NCBI RefSeq assembly: GCF_003977665.1
Contig: NZ_RYYV01000001.1
Coordinates: 186,001 to 250,000 of the forward strand
Direction of reading: 5' to 3'
DNA length: 64,000 bases
DNA from: Dyella choica
Lineage (GTDB): Bacteria; Pseudomonadota; Gammaproteobacteria; Xanthomonadales; Rhodanobacteraceae
Below the pieces are notes generated by a model. It was not told where the DNA came from, ran no database searches, and was given only the letters and a program-made list of their open reading frames with translations. How positions within the stretch are numbered: position 1 is the first letter of the stretch; each line of letters begins with the position of its first letter. The position numbers and the translations under genes are program-made. This document shows, in pieces, positions 35,547 through 44,901 of the stretch.

Positions 35547-37634
35547 CTACTCTCCCCAGTGCATGGAAACGTCCAGCACGACACGCGACTCGTGCCGGCC
35601 GTCGTAGGGTTGCCAATGCCAGCTCACGCCCCAGCCGAAACGCAAGCCGGCATGCGCCTGGAACATCTGTCCGTAGCGTGCACTGGCCATCACGCCGCTG
35701 GCGAAGTTGCGTTCTTCGTAGCGACCGATGGCAAACTCGAAGCGCTGGGTCCAGAGCCGGCTGTCGTATTGGTTGAGCACGTTTTGCAGCACGCCGGTGA
35801 CCGCGTAGGAGCGATCCCACCTAGGATTGAAATACGGCCGGTTCGTTTCGCTGTTGGTCGAGCCGCTGACTTCCACACCACCGTCGAAGCTCAGGTTCGG
35901 ACCGGTGTGCAGGCGCTGCACGAAGTCCGCCTGCCAGCCCTTGCGCACATTGCCGTCGGTGAAGCGATCGCGATATAGCGCCAGGCGTGCGGAGGTAAGT
36001 TCACTCGCACGCCACTGCACGGCGGTGTTGAAGGTTTTTCCCGTAATGCCGTAGCGCTGCGCCCGCAGCGGAACATCCGCGCCGGCGCTGGCCCAATCGG
36101 AAGACCACGACCAGCGGTCGCTGATCGCCCAGTTGAAACCGGCTTCGAAATCCGTGCGACGCACATAGTGATCCGCCGAGGGCAGCGCTTGCACGTAAAA
36201 CGACCAATGAGGCATGAAGCCCTGCACACCGAGGCCGCCGCGATCCCTCGCGACGTGGCCCTCGGGCAAAGCGGCAGATGATGCGCGTGCCAGCGCCAGC
36301 ACGCGCCAGTGATGGTCGATCAGCGGACTGGCCAGTGTCGCCTGCGTTTCCTGGTCGCGATCGCCATAGTCGGGACTGTTGCCCCAACCATTGTCGTGGG
36401 TGAGATCGAATTGCCAGCCGCGCTGGCGGTCCCATGCCGACAGCGCATCTTCCACGCGGCCGCTACGTTCGGCCTGCTGTTGCGCCTGGTCGAGTGCGGC
36501 CTGCGCGCCCGCATAGTCATGCACGGCGCCCCGGACTTCGGCATCGTCCAGATTGGCGCCGGCATCGTGTTCGTCTTCCAGCGTGTCGGCAATCTTCAAG
36601 GTTTCCGCCGCGCGCCTTGGCCAGCCACGCGCCAGTTCCGTCATCGCCAGCTGGCGACGTAAGTCGGCATTGCCAGGCGCCTCGGCGCACATCGCGGCAA
36701 GCCGCTGATACGCGCTCTTGAGCTCGCCGGCATCCTCGTGCAACTGGATATCGGTGCTGTCCGCATCGACCTTGCGTGCATTCTGTTTGGCGCCACGAAC
36801 GCCAGGGGCACGCAGCCAGCGCGGTTCATCCGCGACCAGCTTGTCCACCATGGCAAGCGATTCGCGCGTGCGGCCCGCCTCGAAATAGGCGGACGCAAGG
36901 CCGATGCGTGGATCGACATCGCCCGGCTGGTACGGATCCGGGTCCTGACGGATGCTGTCTTCGTACAGCGCAATCGCTTCGCGCGGCCGATGCTCCTGCA
37001 TCATGGCGTCGGCCGCTGCGTTTTCCGCATACGGCGGCAATTGCACTCCTTCCTGCTTCAGCTGGACATACTCGGCCAGTGCCTCCCGTGCGCGATCCCC
37101 TTGGTCCAGCGCCACCAGCAGATCGAGCTGCGCGCGCCTGCGAACATCCGCGGGTGCATGGGGATCATCTGCGATGCGTTGGATATCGGCGACGGCTTTA
37201 TCGTCATCCGCGTAAGGATGCGTGGCATCGGCGGGAATGCCTTGGGCCCAACGTACTTCGTGCGAGGCGTAATCGGCCTGCAGCTGTTCGCGCTCGGCAG
37301 GACTGAGCGATGGCGACAGGTTCGCCGCCAGCCCCCCGGCGCGCGCGGCGCCACCCAATTCCGACAACAGCTGGATGTTCAGCATTTGGGCGTTGCGGTC
37401 ATCAGGCCAGCGTGCCAGCACTTCCTGGCAATGCGCCAACGCTTCCACCCGATGCCCCGCGGAGCGCTCCGCGCGGGCCTGGGTCAACAGCGCATTGCTA
37501 TCAGGCGTGGACTGCGCGGTAACCGCTTCGCTGGCCGTGCATAACGCGAGCGTGACAACAACCGCCAACGTTGCACGCCGCAGCATTACTGCCCGCGTTG
37601 CCGATGCCGTTGCGATTTGCACGCGTTTTCTCAT
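35547..37634 (-). CDS. pgaA: PgaA, outer-membrane PNAG export porin with TPR domain
   Basis: The 695-aa protein has an N-terminal signal peptide, a periplasmic helical TPR region (roughly residues 45-390) and a C-terminal outer-membrane beta-barrel with alternating aromatic strands ending in RVVLDVSMHWGE. This matches PgaA, which binds deacetylated PNAG and lets it exit. It is shorter than E. coli PgaA (about 807 aa), mainly in the TPR region. It is the first gene of the operon, with a long AT-rich leader region upstream. A later in-frame ATG (37586) is an alternative start that also gives a signal peptide. Confidence 0.9.
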   Translation of the reverse strand: MRKRVQIATASATRAVMLRRATLAVVVTLALCTASEAVTAQSTPDSNALLTQARAERSAGHRVEALAHCQEVLARWPDDRNAQMLNIQLLSELGGAARAGGLAANLSPSLSPAEREQLQADYASHEVRWAQGIPADATHPYADDDKAVADIQRIADDPHAPADVRRRAQLDLLVALDQGDRAREALAEYVQLKQEGVQLPPYAENAAADAMMQEHRPREAIALYEDSIRQDPDPYQPGDVDPRIGLASAYFEAGRTRESLAMVDKLVADEPRWLRAPGVRGAKQNARKVDADSTDIQLHEDAGELKSAYQRLAAMCAEAPGNADLRRQLAMTELARGWPRRAAETLKIADTLEDEHDAGANLDDAEVRGAVHDYAGAQAALDQAQQQAERSGRVEDALSAWDRQRGWQFDLTHDNGWGNSPDYGDRDQETQATLASPLIDHHWRVLALARASSAALPEGHVARDRGGLGVQGFMPHWSFYVQALPSADHYVRRTDFEAGFNWAISDRWSWSSDWASAGADVPLRAQRYGITGKTFNTAVQWRASELTSARLALYRDRFTDGNVRKGWQADFVQRLHTGPNLSFDGGVEVSGSTNSETNRPYFNPRWDRSYAVTGVLQNVLNQYDSRLWTQRFEFAIGRYEERNFASGVMASARYGQMFQAHAGLRFGWGVSWHWQPYDGRHESRVVLDVSMHWGE

Positions 37635-37986
37635 CGCCAGAGCCGCTCTCGCGCCTAACGTGGAAAATCCCCAAGTCCGGTGAAGCCGTGGGCCCCCTGC
37701 TCCATCGAACCCCCTTCTCTGCAGGAGTTAAGTCGCAAAAATCAGGCCATGGTGCGTGAAGATGGTTTTCACACGGCAAATTGTAAAAAAATCATTAAGC
37801 TCAATGAAGGAAAGCGGCCGCGCGCGCAGCTCGTTCATCATAAATAGCTGTTTCTTTAATAATTTTCGTCAGAACAACGGTTCATAACGGAACCATAGTG
37901 AGCTCGCGCCAAATGTGACGTGATTCACATGTGTCACAACGGGGCAGCGACTGTTTATGTCACTTTCGCGCAAGGAAGCGCCTAGG
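37635..37986 (-). promoter_or_regulatory. AT-rich upstream region of pgaABCD
   Basis: The 352 bp between pgaA and lspA are locally AT-rich (37775-37870), unlike neighbouring genes. A -10-like TATGAT is readable on the minus strand at 37837-37842 without a good -35 box, and a perfect CRP/Clp site lies at 37914-37929, centred about 91 nt before the transcription start implied by that -10. No coding sequence or terminator is evident. Confidence 0.5.
37914..37929. promoter_or_regulatory. CRP/Clp-type binding site upstream of pgaA
   Basis: TGTGA-CGTGAT-TCACA matches the palindromic consensus TGTGA-N6-TCACA at all ten defining bases. CRP-family proteins bind this; in Xanthomonas the CRP-like Clp binds the same sequence and responds to c-di-GMP. 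It is about 288 nt upstream of the pgaA start and 58 nt past the lspA stop, so pgaABCD is the natural target. A further ACATGTGTCACA half-site overlaps on the right. Binding is inferred. Confidence 0.75.
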
Positions 37987-38475
37987 CTACCTGGACGGGC
38001 TCGAGCGCAAGCCGAACAGGATCAGCAGCACCGCGCCCACCGTAATGCCGCAATCGGCCACGTTGAACGTGGGGTAGTACCAGTCGCGGTAATAGACCTG
38101 GATGAAGTCGGTCACTTGCGAGGCATGCAGACGGTCTATCAGGTTGCCCAGAGCGCCGCCGATCACCAGCGATAGCGGCAAGGCCGTGCGCCATTCGCGT
38201 CGCGCCGTGCGTGTGAGCCACACCACCAGTGCCGCGGTAATCACCACCGCCAGCAGCACGAAGAACCAGCGCTGCCAGCCGCCGCCTTGCGCCAGAAAGC
38301 TGAAAGCCGCGCCGGTGTTGAAGGCCAGGGTCCAGTTGAGGAAGCCGGGGATGACTGGGTGCGGCAGGCCCGCTGGCTCCAGTGAGGCGAGCGCCCACCA
38401 TTTGGTGAGCTGATCGAGGACGATCGTCAGCGCGGAGACCAGTAACCAGGAAAGCGCGTTGGGTTTGGGATGCAT
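37987..38475 (-). CDS. lspA: Lipoprotein signal peptidase (SPase II)
   Basis: The 162-aa four-helix membrane protease has the two catalytic Asp motifs GGALGNLIDRL (D114) and PTFNVADCGI (D141). It cleaves prolipoprotein signal peptides. The start at 38475 fits the family; the frame extends upstream into a repeat region, which is not coding. It lies after ileS, separated by a 180-bp gap carrying palindromic repeats. The usual downstream gene ispH is absent and pgaABCD follows instead. Confidence 0.95.
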   Translation of the reverse strand: MHPKPNALSWLLVSALTIVLDQLTKWWALASLEPAGLPHPVIPGFLNWTLAFNTGAAFSFLAQGGGWQRWFFVLLAVVITAALVVWLTRTARREWRTALPLSLVIGGALGNLIDRLHASQVTDFIQVYYRDWYYPTFNVADCGITVGAVLLILFGLRSSPSR

Positions 38476-38514
38476 GGGTGTTCTCAAGAATGACAAGCGA
38501 TACCGGATGCGGCC

Positions 38515-38634
38515 CCCTCCCCTGCTCGGCAGGGGAGGGCTGGGGTGGGGTTGCATGAGCTTGCCGCAATGTTTGAGTTCACCTCGAGGTTGCTTCACCC
38601 CACCCAAACCCTCCCCTAATACACGTTAGGGGAG
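38515..38634. repeat. Paired CCTCCCCT-type palindromes, family C
   Basis: CCCTCCCCTGC-TCG-GCAGGGGAGGG (38515-38539) is a perfect 11-bp-arm hairpin, followed by a TGGGGTGGGG block complementary to CCCCACCC at about 38598, and a second hairpin CTCCCCTAA-TACACG-TTAGGGGAG ending at 38634. The whole is a mirrored composite in the ileS-lspA gap. Related single hairpins occur at 44877 and 62763. Confidence 0.85.
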
Positions 38635-38654
38635 AGTGTGAGTTTGAGGCGAAT

Positions 38655-41510
38655 TTAGAACCACCGGCGATTTTCGCCCGGTCCTTCCACATTGCTCACG
38701 CAACGTCCACACAGTTCCGGATGCTCCGGATGGCTGCCGACATCCTCGCGCCGGTGCCAGCAACGGATACATTTGGCCGCCTCGCTCACGCTGGCGGATA
38801 CGTACACTTCACCGCCTTCGAGTTGCAAAGCTGCCGCATCCGCAGGCCGGGACGGCAGTGACGCGAAGCTCAGCTCGGAAGTGATGAAGAAGAAGCGTAG
38901 CTCGTCTGCGGTGGACGCATAACGCTCGGCCATCGCCGGATCGACATGCAGCACCAGTTTCGCTTCGAGTGCGGCACCTATCTTTTCGGCCTTGCGCATC
39001 TCTTCCAGCACTCGCGATCCGGCATCGCGCATCGCCAGCAGATCAGTCCAATAGCGGCGCTGCTCCGGCGAGCCTTGCGTATTGGCCAGGCCGTCATACC
39101 AGGTTTCGAACAGCACGCTTTCGCCGCGCTGGTCCGGCATCTGCTGCCAGATTTCTTCCGCCGTGAACGACAGCACCGGCGCCAGCCAGCGCACCAGCGC
39201 CTGCAGGATGCGATACATCGCGCTCTGCGCGCTGCGCCGGCCCAGGCTTTCGGTCGGCATGGTGTAGAGGCGATCTTTGGTGATGTCCAGATACAACGCG
39301 CCCATCTCGTTGGTGCAGAAGTTCTGCACGCGCTGCACGATCTCGGGGAAGTCGTAGCGCTCGTACGCGGCGACTACCGCCTGCTGCAGTTCGTAGGCCT
39401 GGCTTACCGCCCACTGGTCGAGCAGCAAGCTCTGTTCCACCGGCACCAGGTGCGTGGCCGGATCGAAACCGTCCAGATTGCCGAGCAGGAAGCGCGCGGT
39501 GTTGCGAATGCGCCGATACATGTCCGACACGCGCTTCAAGATTTCCTCCGACAAGGACATCTCGTAGCGATAGTCGGTCGAGGCCACCCACAGGCGCAGG
39601 ATGTCGGCGCCCAGGCGGTTCATGATGTCCTGCGGCTCAATGCCGTTGCCCAACGACTTGGACATCTTGCGGCCCTGCGCATCAACGGTGAAGCCGTGCG
39701 TCAGCAACTGCTTGTACGGCGGCTTGCCGTCGAGCATGGCCGCGGTGAGCAGCGAGGAATGGAACCAGCCGCGGTGCTGGTCGGAACCTTCCAGGTACAG
39801 ATCGGCAGGAAAATGCTGCACGTCGGCGTGCGAGCCGCGCAGCACGTGCCAGTGCGTGGTGCCGGAGTCGAACCAGACATCCAGGGTGTCCCGGTTCTTC
39901 TCATAATGCTCGGCGTCCGCGCCGAGGAGTTCGGCCGGATCCAGGCTTTGCCATGCCTCGATGCCGTGGAGCTCGACGCGCTTGGCTACCTCTTCCAGCA
40001 ATTCCGGCGTGCGCGGGTGCAGCTCGCCGCTTTCGCGATGGACGAAGAACGCCATCGGCACGCCCCACTGACGCTGACGCGAGAGCGTCCAATCGGGGCG
40101 ATCGGCGATCATGTTGTGCAGGCGCTGCTTGCCCCAGGCCGGGAAGAACTGCGTGGCTTCCACGCCTTCCAGCGCCGTTTCCCGCAGGGTCTTGCCACCC
40201 TCCTTGGGGGTGATGTCCATGCCGGCGAACCACTGCGAGGTGGCGCGATAGATGATCGGCGTCTTGTGCCGCCAGCAGTGCATGTAGCTGTGCGGGTACT
40301 TGTTCTGGTGCAGCAGCGAACCGGCCTGGTCCAGCGCCTCCGCAATCTTGGGATTGGCCTTCCACAGGAACATGCCGCCGAACAGAGGCAGCCAGGAGGC
40401 GTAGACACCATTGCCCATCACCGGGTTGAGGATCTCGGCATCCTTCATGCCGTAAGCCTTGCACGACTGGAAGTCTTCCACGCCGTACGCGGGCGCGGAG
40501 TGCACGATGCCGGTACCGGTATCCAGTGTCACGTAGTCGCCGAAATAAACCGGCGCAAGACGCGCATAGCCTGGATCCACCGCATACAACGGATGGCGGA
40601 ATTTCAGGTCGCCCAGCTCATGGCCTTCCACCGAGGCCACGATGTGCCCTTCCAGGCCGTACGTCTTGAGGCATTCTTCGACGCGGTCGGTGGCAAGGAT
40701 CAGCAAACCCCTGGGCGTATCGACCAGGCTGTAGCTGAATTCAGGATGCAGGTTGAGCGCCTGGTTGGCAGGAATCGTCCAGGGCGTGGTGGTCCAGATC
40801 ACGATCTGGCCGTTGGGCTTGGGCAATTTTTCCAGGCCGAACGCCTTGGCCACCGCCGCGGGATCGTCGAATGCAAAACCGACGTCGATGGCGATATCGG
40901 TCTTGTCCTCGTATTCCACTTCCGCCTCGGCCAGGGCGGAGCCGCAGTCGAAGCACCAGTTGACCGGCTTCAGGCCGCGATAGATGTAGCCCTTGCGCAG
41001 CAGCTCAGCCAGCGCACGGATTTCGCCCGCTTCATTGCGTGGCGCCATGGTGAGATAGGGGCGATCCCATTCACCCAGCACGCCCAGGCGCTTGAAATCG
41101 CCCTTCTGTTTGGCGATCTGTTCGCTGGCATAGGCACGCGCCTTGCTCATCACTTCGCTGGTGGGCAGGTTTTTGCCGAACTGCTTTTCGATCTGGATCT
41201 CGATCGGCATGCCGTGGCAATCCCAGCCCGGCACGTAGGGGGCGTGGAAACCCGCCAGCAGCTTGGACTTCACCACCACGTCCTTGAGGATCTTGTTGAT
41301 CGCGTGGCCCAGATGGATCGTACCGTTCGCGTACGGCGGACCGTCATGCAGCACGAACAGCGGGCGACCCTGGGTCTTGGCCTGAATCTGCGCGTAGCGG
41401 TTCACCTTTTCCCATTCGGCCAGCCAGCCCGGCTCGCGCTTGGGCAGGTCGCCGCGCATCGGGAAGCTGGTCTGCGGCAGGTTGATGGTGCTCTTGTAGT
41501 CCTGGGTCAT
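38655..41510 (-). CDS. ileS: Isoleucyl-tRNA synthetase
   Basis: The 951-aa class I synthetase has HLGH (residues 66-69, the HIGH motif) in [15 protein letters not shown], the editing CP1 domain with [14 protein letters not shown], the [14 protein letters not shown] loop, and a C-terminal Zn-binding region [12 protein letters not shown]...CGRCVSN. It charges tRNA-Ile and edits valine. It sits in the conserved ribF-ileS-lspA order. The opposite strand is open for almost its full length, a GC-bias shadow rather than a second gene. Confidence 0.97.
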   Translation of the reverse strand: MTQDYKSTINLPQTSFPMRGDLPKREPGWLAEWEKVNRYAQIQAKTQGRPLFVLHDGPPYANGTIHLGHAINKILKDVVVKSKLLAGFHAPYVPGWDCHGMPIEIQIEKQFGKNLPTSEVMSKARAYASEQIAKQKGDFKRLGVLGEWDRPYLTMAPRNEAGEIRALAELLRKGYIYRGLKPVNWCFDCGSALAEAEVEYEDKTDIAIDVGFAFDDPAAVAKAFGLEKLPKPNGQIVIWTTTPWTIPANQALNLHPEFSYSLVDTPRGLLILATDRVEECLKTYGLEGHIVASVEGHELGDLKFRHPLYAVDPGYARLAPVYFGDYVTLDTGTGIVHSAPAYGVEDFQSCKAYGMKDAEILNPVMGNGVYASWLPLFGGMFLWKANPKIAEALDQAGSLLHQNKYPHSYMHCWRHKTPIIYRATSQWFAGMDITPKEGGKTLRETALEGVEATQFFPAWGKQRLHNMIADRPDWTLSRQRQWGVPMAFFVHRESGELHPRTPELLEEVAKRVELHGIEAWQSLDPAELLGADAEHYEKNRDTLDVWFDSGTTHWHVLRGSHADVQHFPADLYLEGSDQHRGWFHSSLLTAAMLDGKPPYKQLLTHGFTVDAQGRKMSKSLGNGIEPQDIMNRLGADILRLWVASTDYRYEMSLSEEILKRVSDMYRRIRNTARFLLGNLDGFDPATHLVPVEQSLLLDQWAVSQAYELQQAVVAAYERYDFPEIVQRVQNFCTNEMGALYLDITKDRLYTMPTESLGRRSAQSAMYRILQALVRWLAPVLSFTAEEIWQQMPDQRGESVLFETWYDGLANTQGSPEQRRYWTDLLAMRDAGSRVLEEMRKAEKIGAALEAKLVLHVDPAMAERYASTADELRFFFITSELSFASLPSRPADAAALQLEGGEVYVSASVSEAAKCIRCWHRREDVGSHPEHPELCGRCVSNVEGPGENRRWF

Positions 41511-41558
41511 CGCTCGGTTGCCGTGTCTACGGGGGTTCCGCTTCGATGCCCGGGAGGG

Positions 41559-41594
41559 ACCGAAGCTTCGGTGCTTGCCGCGCGCGGCGGCAAG
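41559..41594. other. Tandem hairpins in the ribF-ileS gap
   Basis: Two inverted repeats sit back to back: the 14-bp palindrome ACCGAAGCTTCGGT (41559-41572) and CTTGCCGC-GCGCG-GCGGCAAG (41574-41594, 8-bp arms). There is no U-run on the minus strand, so they are not ordinary terminators. They could be leader structures of ileS. Function is unknown. Confidence 0.55.
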
Positions 41595-41683
41595 CGCACG
41601 CGCTTCGGCGAGGGCTCGTCAAATAATAATGATCGTCGCGACCATGGCCGTCGGCGAAGGGTGCAAGCTGGGCAAGGGGCTGC

Positions 41684-42652
41684 TCATGATGAGGCCTGGT
41701 TCGCGTCGATCAATGCCGGGTTCATCCCAAGGATCTCCCGGGCGGAACGTGCATCATGCCGCATTTGCTCTTTCAATGCGTCGAGGCCGTCGAATTTCAT
41801 TTCGTCGCGCAGCTTGGCCACGAACTGAACCGCCATGCGCTTGCCGTAGAGATCGCCCTCGAAATCGAACAGATGCACTTCCAGCAGCGGCTCGGCCACC
41901 TCGTTGACGGTGGGCCGCGTGCCCAGGCTGGCTACGCCCGGCCAACTACACTCGCCCTCGCCCAATCCCACGCGTACCGCAAAGATGCCGTGTAGCGGGG
42001 TGACGCGCTCACGCAAATGGATATTGGCGGTAGGAAAGCCGAGGGTGCGGCCCAGCCGGTTGCCGTATTCCACCTTGCCCTCGATCACGAAGGGCCGGCC
42101 CAGCAACGGCGTGACGGCGCCGAAATTCCCCGCGGCGAGCAGCGCCCTCACCCGGCTGGCCGAGACGCGCTCACCTTCCAGCAGCACGGCCCGCAGGGTG
42201 TGCGCGATAAAGCCCTGGTCCCTGCCGATGCGCTCCAGCATGGCCACGTCGCCGGCACGCTTGTGACCGAAACGGAAATCCGCTCCCACCCACACCTCGC
42301 GCACCTTGAGCCGGTCGATCAGTATCTGCTGCACGAACTGCTCCGGCAGCATGGCTGTCAACGCCTGGTTGAAGCGCAGCAGCAACGTGTGTTCCATGCC
42401 GGCCGCGGCAAAACCCAATAGCTTCTCGCGCACGCTGGACAAGCGCGGCACCGGTTCCTTGGAGAAATAGGCGCGCGGCAGCGGTTCGAAGCTCACCACG
42501 ATCGGCGTGCAGCCAAGCTCCTGCGCCCGCTGGCGCACTTCGCTGAGCAAGGCTTGGTGGCCGCGGTGCAGGCCATCGAAAGCGCCGACCGCAACCACGC
42601 TGCCGCCGGGGGCCAGGCACGGCCCCGCGACATCCCGGGACAGTTTCATCAT
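41684..42652 (-). CDS. ribF: Bifunctional riboflavin kinase/FMN adenylyltransferase
   Basis: The 322-aa enzyme has the nucleotidyltransferase N-domain with VVAVGAFDGLHRGHQALL (the GxFDGxHxGH motif) and VGADFRFGHKRAGD, and the flavokinase C-domain with RTLGFPTANIHL and HLFDFEGDLYGKRMAV. It makes FMN and FAD. The start is one of two adjacent ATGs (42652 or 42649). It lies between murJ and ileS as in many gammaproteobacteria; a family B REP separates it from murJ. Confidence 0.95.
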   Translation of the reverse strand: MMKLSRDVAGPCLAPGGSVVAVGAFDGLHRGHQALLSEVRQRAQELGCTPIVVSFEPLPRAYFSKEPVPRLSSVREKLLGFAAAGMEHTLLLRFNQALTAMLPEQFVQQILIDRLKVREVWVGADFRFGHKRAGDVAMLERIGRDQGFIAHTLRAVLLEGERVSASRVRALLAAGNFGAVTPLLGRPFVIEGKVEYGNRLGRTLGFPTANIHLRERVTPLHGIFAVRVGLGEGECSWPGVASLGTRPTVNEVAEPLLEVHLFDFEGDLYGKRMAVQFVAKLRDEMKFDGLDALKEQMRHDARSAREILGMNPALIDANQASS

Positions 42653-42667
42653 CCTGGAAGTATAGCC

Positions 42668-42739
42668 GTAGGCTGGGGTGCAAACCCCAGCATTGCCATG
42701 CCAGCACATCGCGATATTGGGGTTGCACCCCAACCTACG
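42668..42739. repeat. GTAG-type REP dyad, family B variant
   Basis: GTAGGCTGGGGTGCAAACCC-CAGC (42668-42691) and the inverted TTGGGGTTGCACCCCAACC-TAC (42717-42738). The stem is changed to GGGGT/ACCCC compared with the GGGAT copies, with matching changes in both arms, so pairing is preserved. It fills the gap between murJ and ribF. Confidence 0.88.
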
Positions 42740-44347
42740 TCACTGGTGATGGAGATCGCGCAAGCGGAAGCCGGTAGCGAACAGCACCACGACGTAGGTG
42801 CCCCCACCCGCACCGACCAGCAAGGCCAGACGCCACACGCGTCCTGCCACTGACAGCAGCGTCCAGTCGGGCCAATACCAACGTCCCAACAGCAAAAGCG
42901 CAACCATCGCTGCGCAGGCCAGCGCCAGCCGGGTCAGATGGCGCCCCCATCCCGGCTGCTGCTGATAGATGTCCGCCCGCTGCAGCCAACGCCACAGCAA
43001 CCACAGGTTGATGTAACTGGCCACTGCACTGGCCATGCCCAGCGCCAGATGTAGTCCGGGCACCCTGGACAAACCATCCAGCAATGGCCCGGCCCGCAGT
43101 TCAGGTGGTGCCCAAGACGCATACAACATCATCAGAAACACGCCGTTGAGCAGCATATTCGACAGCAACGACGCCACCCCGGCACGGACCGGTGTACGCG
43201 TATCCTTGCGCGCATAAAATGACGGCAGCAGTACTTTCACCAGCGCGTACGCCGGCACGCCAAAGCTCAGCGCAGTAACCGACAGCGTGGCCATGCGCGT
43301 ATCGAACGGCCGGAACTGGCCGTTCTGGAACAGCGTGGCGACCAGCGGTTGTGCCAGCAGCATCAGGCCGAACATGGCCGGCACGGCAATCAGCAAAGTG
43401 GTGCGCAAGCCCCAGTCCAGCGCTTTGGAAAAACCTTCCGTGTCGGTCGCCACGTGATGGCGCGACAGCGAAGGTAGGATCACCGTGCCCAGCGCCACGC
43501 CGAACACCCCCAGCGGCAATTCCAGAAAACGGTCAGCCTGCGACAGCCAGGTCTGCGAGCCGGAAATCAACAGCGAGGCGATCACCGTGTCGAACAACAG
43601 GTTGATCTGCGAGACGGAGGAGCCAAACAGCGTTGGCACCATCTGGCGCATGATCCGTTGTACCTGCGGGTGGCTCCAGCCCCAATGCGGCCAGGCCAGC
43701 AAATCGAGCCTGCGCAAGGCCGGAAGTTGAAACAGCACCTGCGCAATTCCCGCGGCGAGCACCGCCCAGCCCAGCGCCAGGATCGGCGTCTGCAAACGCT
43801 TCGACAGCCACCACGCGCCGGCGATCATGCACAGATTGAGGATCACCGGCGTCAGCGCCGGCAGGCCGAAACGGTGGAAGCTGTTGAGCGCCCCTCCCGC
43901 CAGCGCGGTCAGCGAGACGAACAGCAGGAAGGGAAACGTGAGCCGCAGCAACTCCACGGTGAGGGTGAACTTGTGCGGCTCTTCCACCGCCCCCGGCGTG
44001 AACAACAATGCCACCTGCGGCGCGAACAACACACACAGCGCCGCAACCACCAGCAGCACGCCACCCAGCGTCCCGGCCACACGCGACATCAGCTCCCTCA
44101 GCTCGGCATGGGTACCGGTCTCCTTCACCTCGGTGAACACCGGTACGAAGGCGGTGGAGAAGGCGCCTTCCGCGAACATGCGGCGCATGAAGTTGGGAAT
44201 ACGGAACGCCACCCAGAACGCATCGGTGGCCACGTTGGCGCCGAACACATGGCTGATCGAGATATCCCTGAGCAGCCCGAGCACGCGCGAAACCATGGTC
44301 ATGCTGCTGAAGGAAAGCAGCCCGCGTAACATGCTGGGGGATTTCAT
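42740..44347 (-). CDS. murJ: MurJ (MviN) lipid II flippase
   Basis: The 535-aa protein has 14 predicted membrane helices and the MurJ N-terminal signature GLLSFSSMTMVSRVLGLLRD ... FWVAFRIPNFMRRMFAEGAF, with charged residues that line the central cavity. It flips lipid II across the inner membrane for peptidoglycan synthesis. The start at 44347 gives MKSPSMLRGLLSF; in-frame upstream residues are not family-like. It is divergent from rpsT, the usual arrangement. Confidence 0.95.
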   Translation of the reverse strand: MKSPSMLRGLLSFSSMTMVSRVLGLLRDISISHVFGANVATDAFWVAFRIPNFMRRMFAEGAFSTAFVPVFTEVKETGTHAELRELMSRVAGTLGGVLLVVAALCVLFAPQVALLFTPGAVEEPHKFTLTVELLRLTFPFLLFVSLTALAGGALNSFHRFGLPALTPVILNLCMIAGAWWLSKRLQTPILALGWAVLAAGIAQVLFQLPALRRLDLLAWPHWGWSHPQVQRIMRQMVPTLFGSSVSQINLLFDTVIASLLISGSQTWLSQADRFLELPLGVFGVALGTVILPSLSRHHVATDTEGFSKALDWGLRTTLLIAVPAMFGLMLLAQPLVATLFQNGQFRPFDTRMATLSVTALSFGVPAYALVKVLLPSFYARKDTRTPVRAGVASLLSNMLLNGVFLMMLYASWAPPELRAGPLLDGLSRVPGLHLALGMASAVASYINLWLLWRWLQRADIYQQQPGWGRHLTRLALACAAMVALLLLGRWYWPDWTLLSVAGRVWRLALLVGAGGGTYVVVLFATGFRLRDLHHQ

Positions 44348-44466
44348 GCTGAGGTTGAGGTCGGTCAGGGCCAGAACGGCGTGTAGTTTGGCAGTAGTAT
44401 GGGGGCGACGAAAACGCGCCGCGGCGCCCAGCCGCCACACAGATGCTGGCGGCCCGGCTTAAGCGC

Positions 44467-44495
44467 TTGACCTGCCGGCAAATTACCGTCATAAT
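44467..44495 (+). promoter_or_regulatory. Sigma-70-type promoter of rpsT
   Basis: TTGACC (44467-44472) and CATAAT (44490-44495) are separated by 17 nt. The start would be about 35 nt before the rpsT start codon. It lies between murJ and rpsT. Confidence 0.75.
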
Positions 44496-44538
44496 TGCCG
44501 CCTTTTTCCAGCCCCAGTATTCATTCCGGAGTTCTACC

Positions 44539-44802
44539 TTGGCCAACATCAAGTCCGCGAAGAAGCGCGCGCGCCAGTCCGAGCAGCGCCGCCTGCGCAA
44601 CGTCAGCGCCCGTTCCATGGTCCGTTCCGCCCTGCGCAAGGTCGTCAAAGCGATCGAAGCGAAGGACAAGGCTGCCGCCGTGGAAGCCTTCGCGGCTGCC
44701 CAGCCGGTGATGGATCGCTACGCCGCCCGCGGCCTGATCCACAAGAACAAGGCCGCTCGCCACAAGAGCCGCCTGAACGCGAAGATTCATGAGCTGGCCT
44801 AA
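44539..44802 (+). CDS. rpsT: 30S ribosomal protein S20
   Basis: The 87-aa basic protein starts (M)[17 protein letters not shown] and includes [20 protein letters not shown] and [20 protein letters not shown], the S20 pattern. The start is TTG at 44539, with GGAG 7 nt before it; a UUG start is also used by E. coli rpsT. In-frame codons upstream are not conserved. A strong terminator follows. Confidence 0.96.
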   Translation: MANIKSAKKRARQSEQRRLRNVSARSMVRSALRKVVKAIEAKDKAAAVEAFAAAQPVMDRYAARGLIHKNKAARHKSRLNAKIHELA

Positions 44803-44830
44803 GGCTGAGCTCGCGTAAGGGTTGGTACAA

Positions 44831-44857
44831 AAGGCCGGCGGAAACGCCGGCTTTTTT
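44831..44857 (+). terminator. Rho-independent terminator of rpsT
   Basis: GCCGGCG-GAAA-CGCCGGC (44834-44851) with a GAAA tetraloop is followed by six T residues. Confidence 0.95.
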
Positions 44858-44876
44858 GTGCTCCGAAATGCAGCCG

Positions 44877-44901
44877 CCTCCCCTACTACACGTAGGGGAG
44901 G
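44877..44901. repeat. Family C palindrome overlapping the cutC 3' end
   Basis: CCTCCCCTAC-TACAC-GTAGGGGAGG is a perfect 10-bp-arm palindrome. Its last 16 bases (44886-44901) are read as the final codons of cutC (S-L-P-Y-V-stop). Confidence 0.88.

Noticed and set aside
41511-41683. A T-box leader upstream of ileS
   Set aside because: No specifier loop, T-box sequence or terminator is visible, and T-boxes are mainly found in Gram-positive bacteria.
38946-41828. A 960-codon open frame on the plus strand opposite ileS
   Set aside because: It is the complement of a real GC-rich gene with strong codon bias; its translation is rich in Arg, His, Gln and Ala and has no domain motifs.
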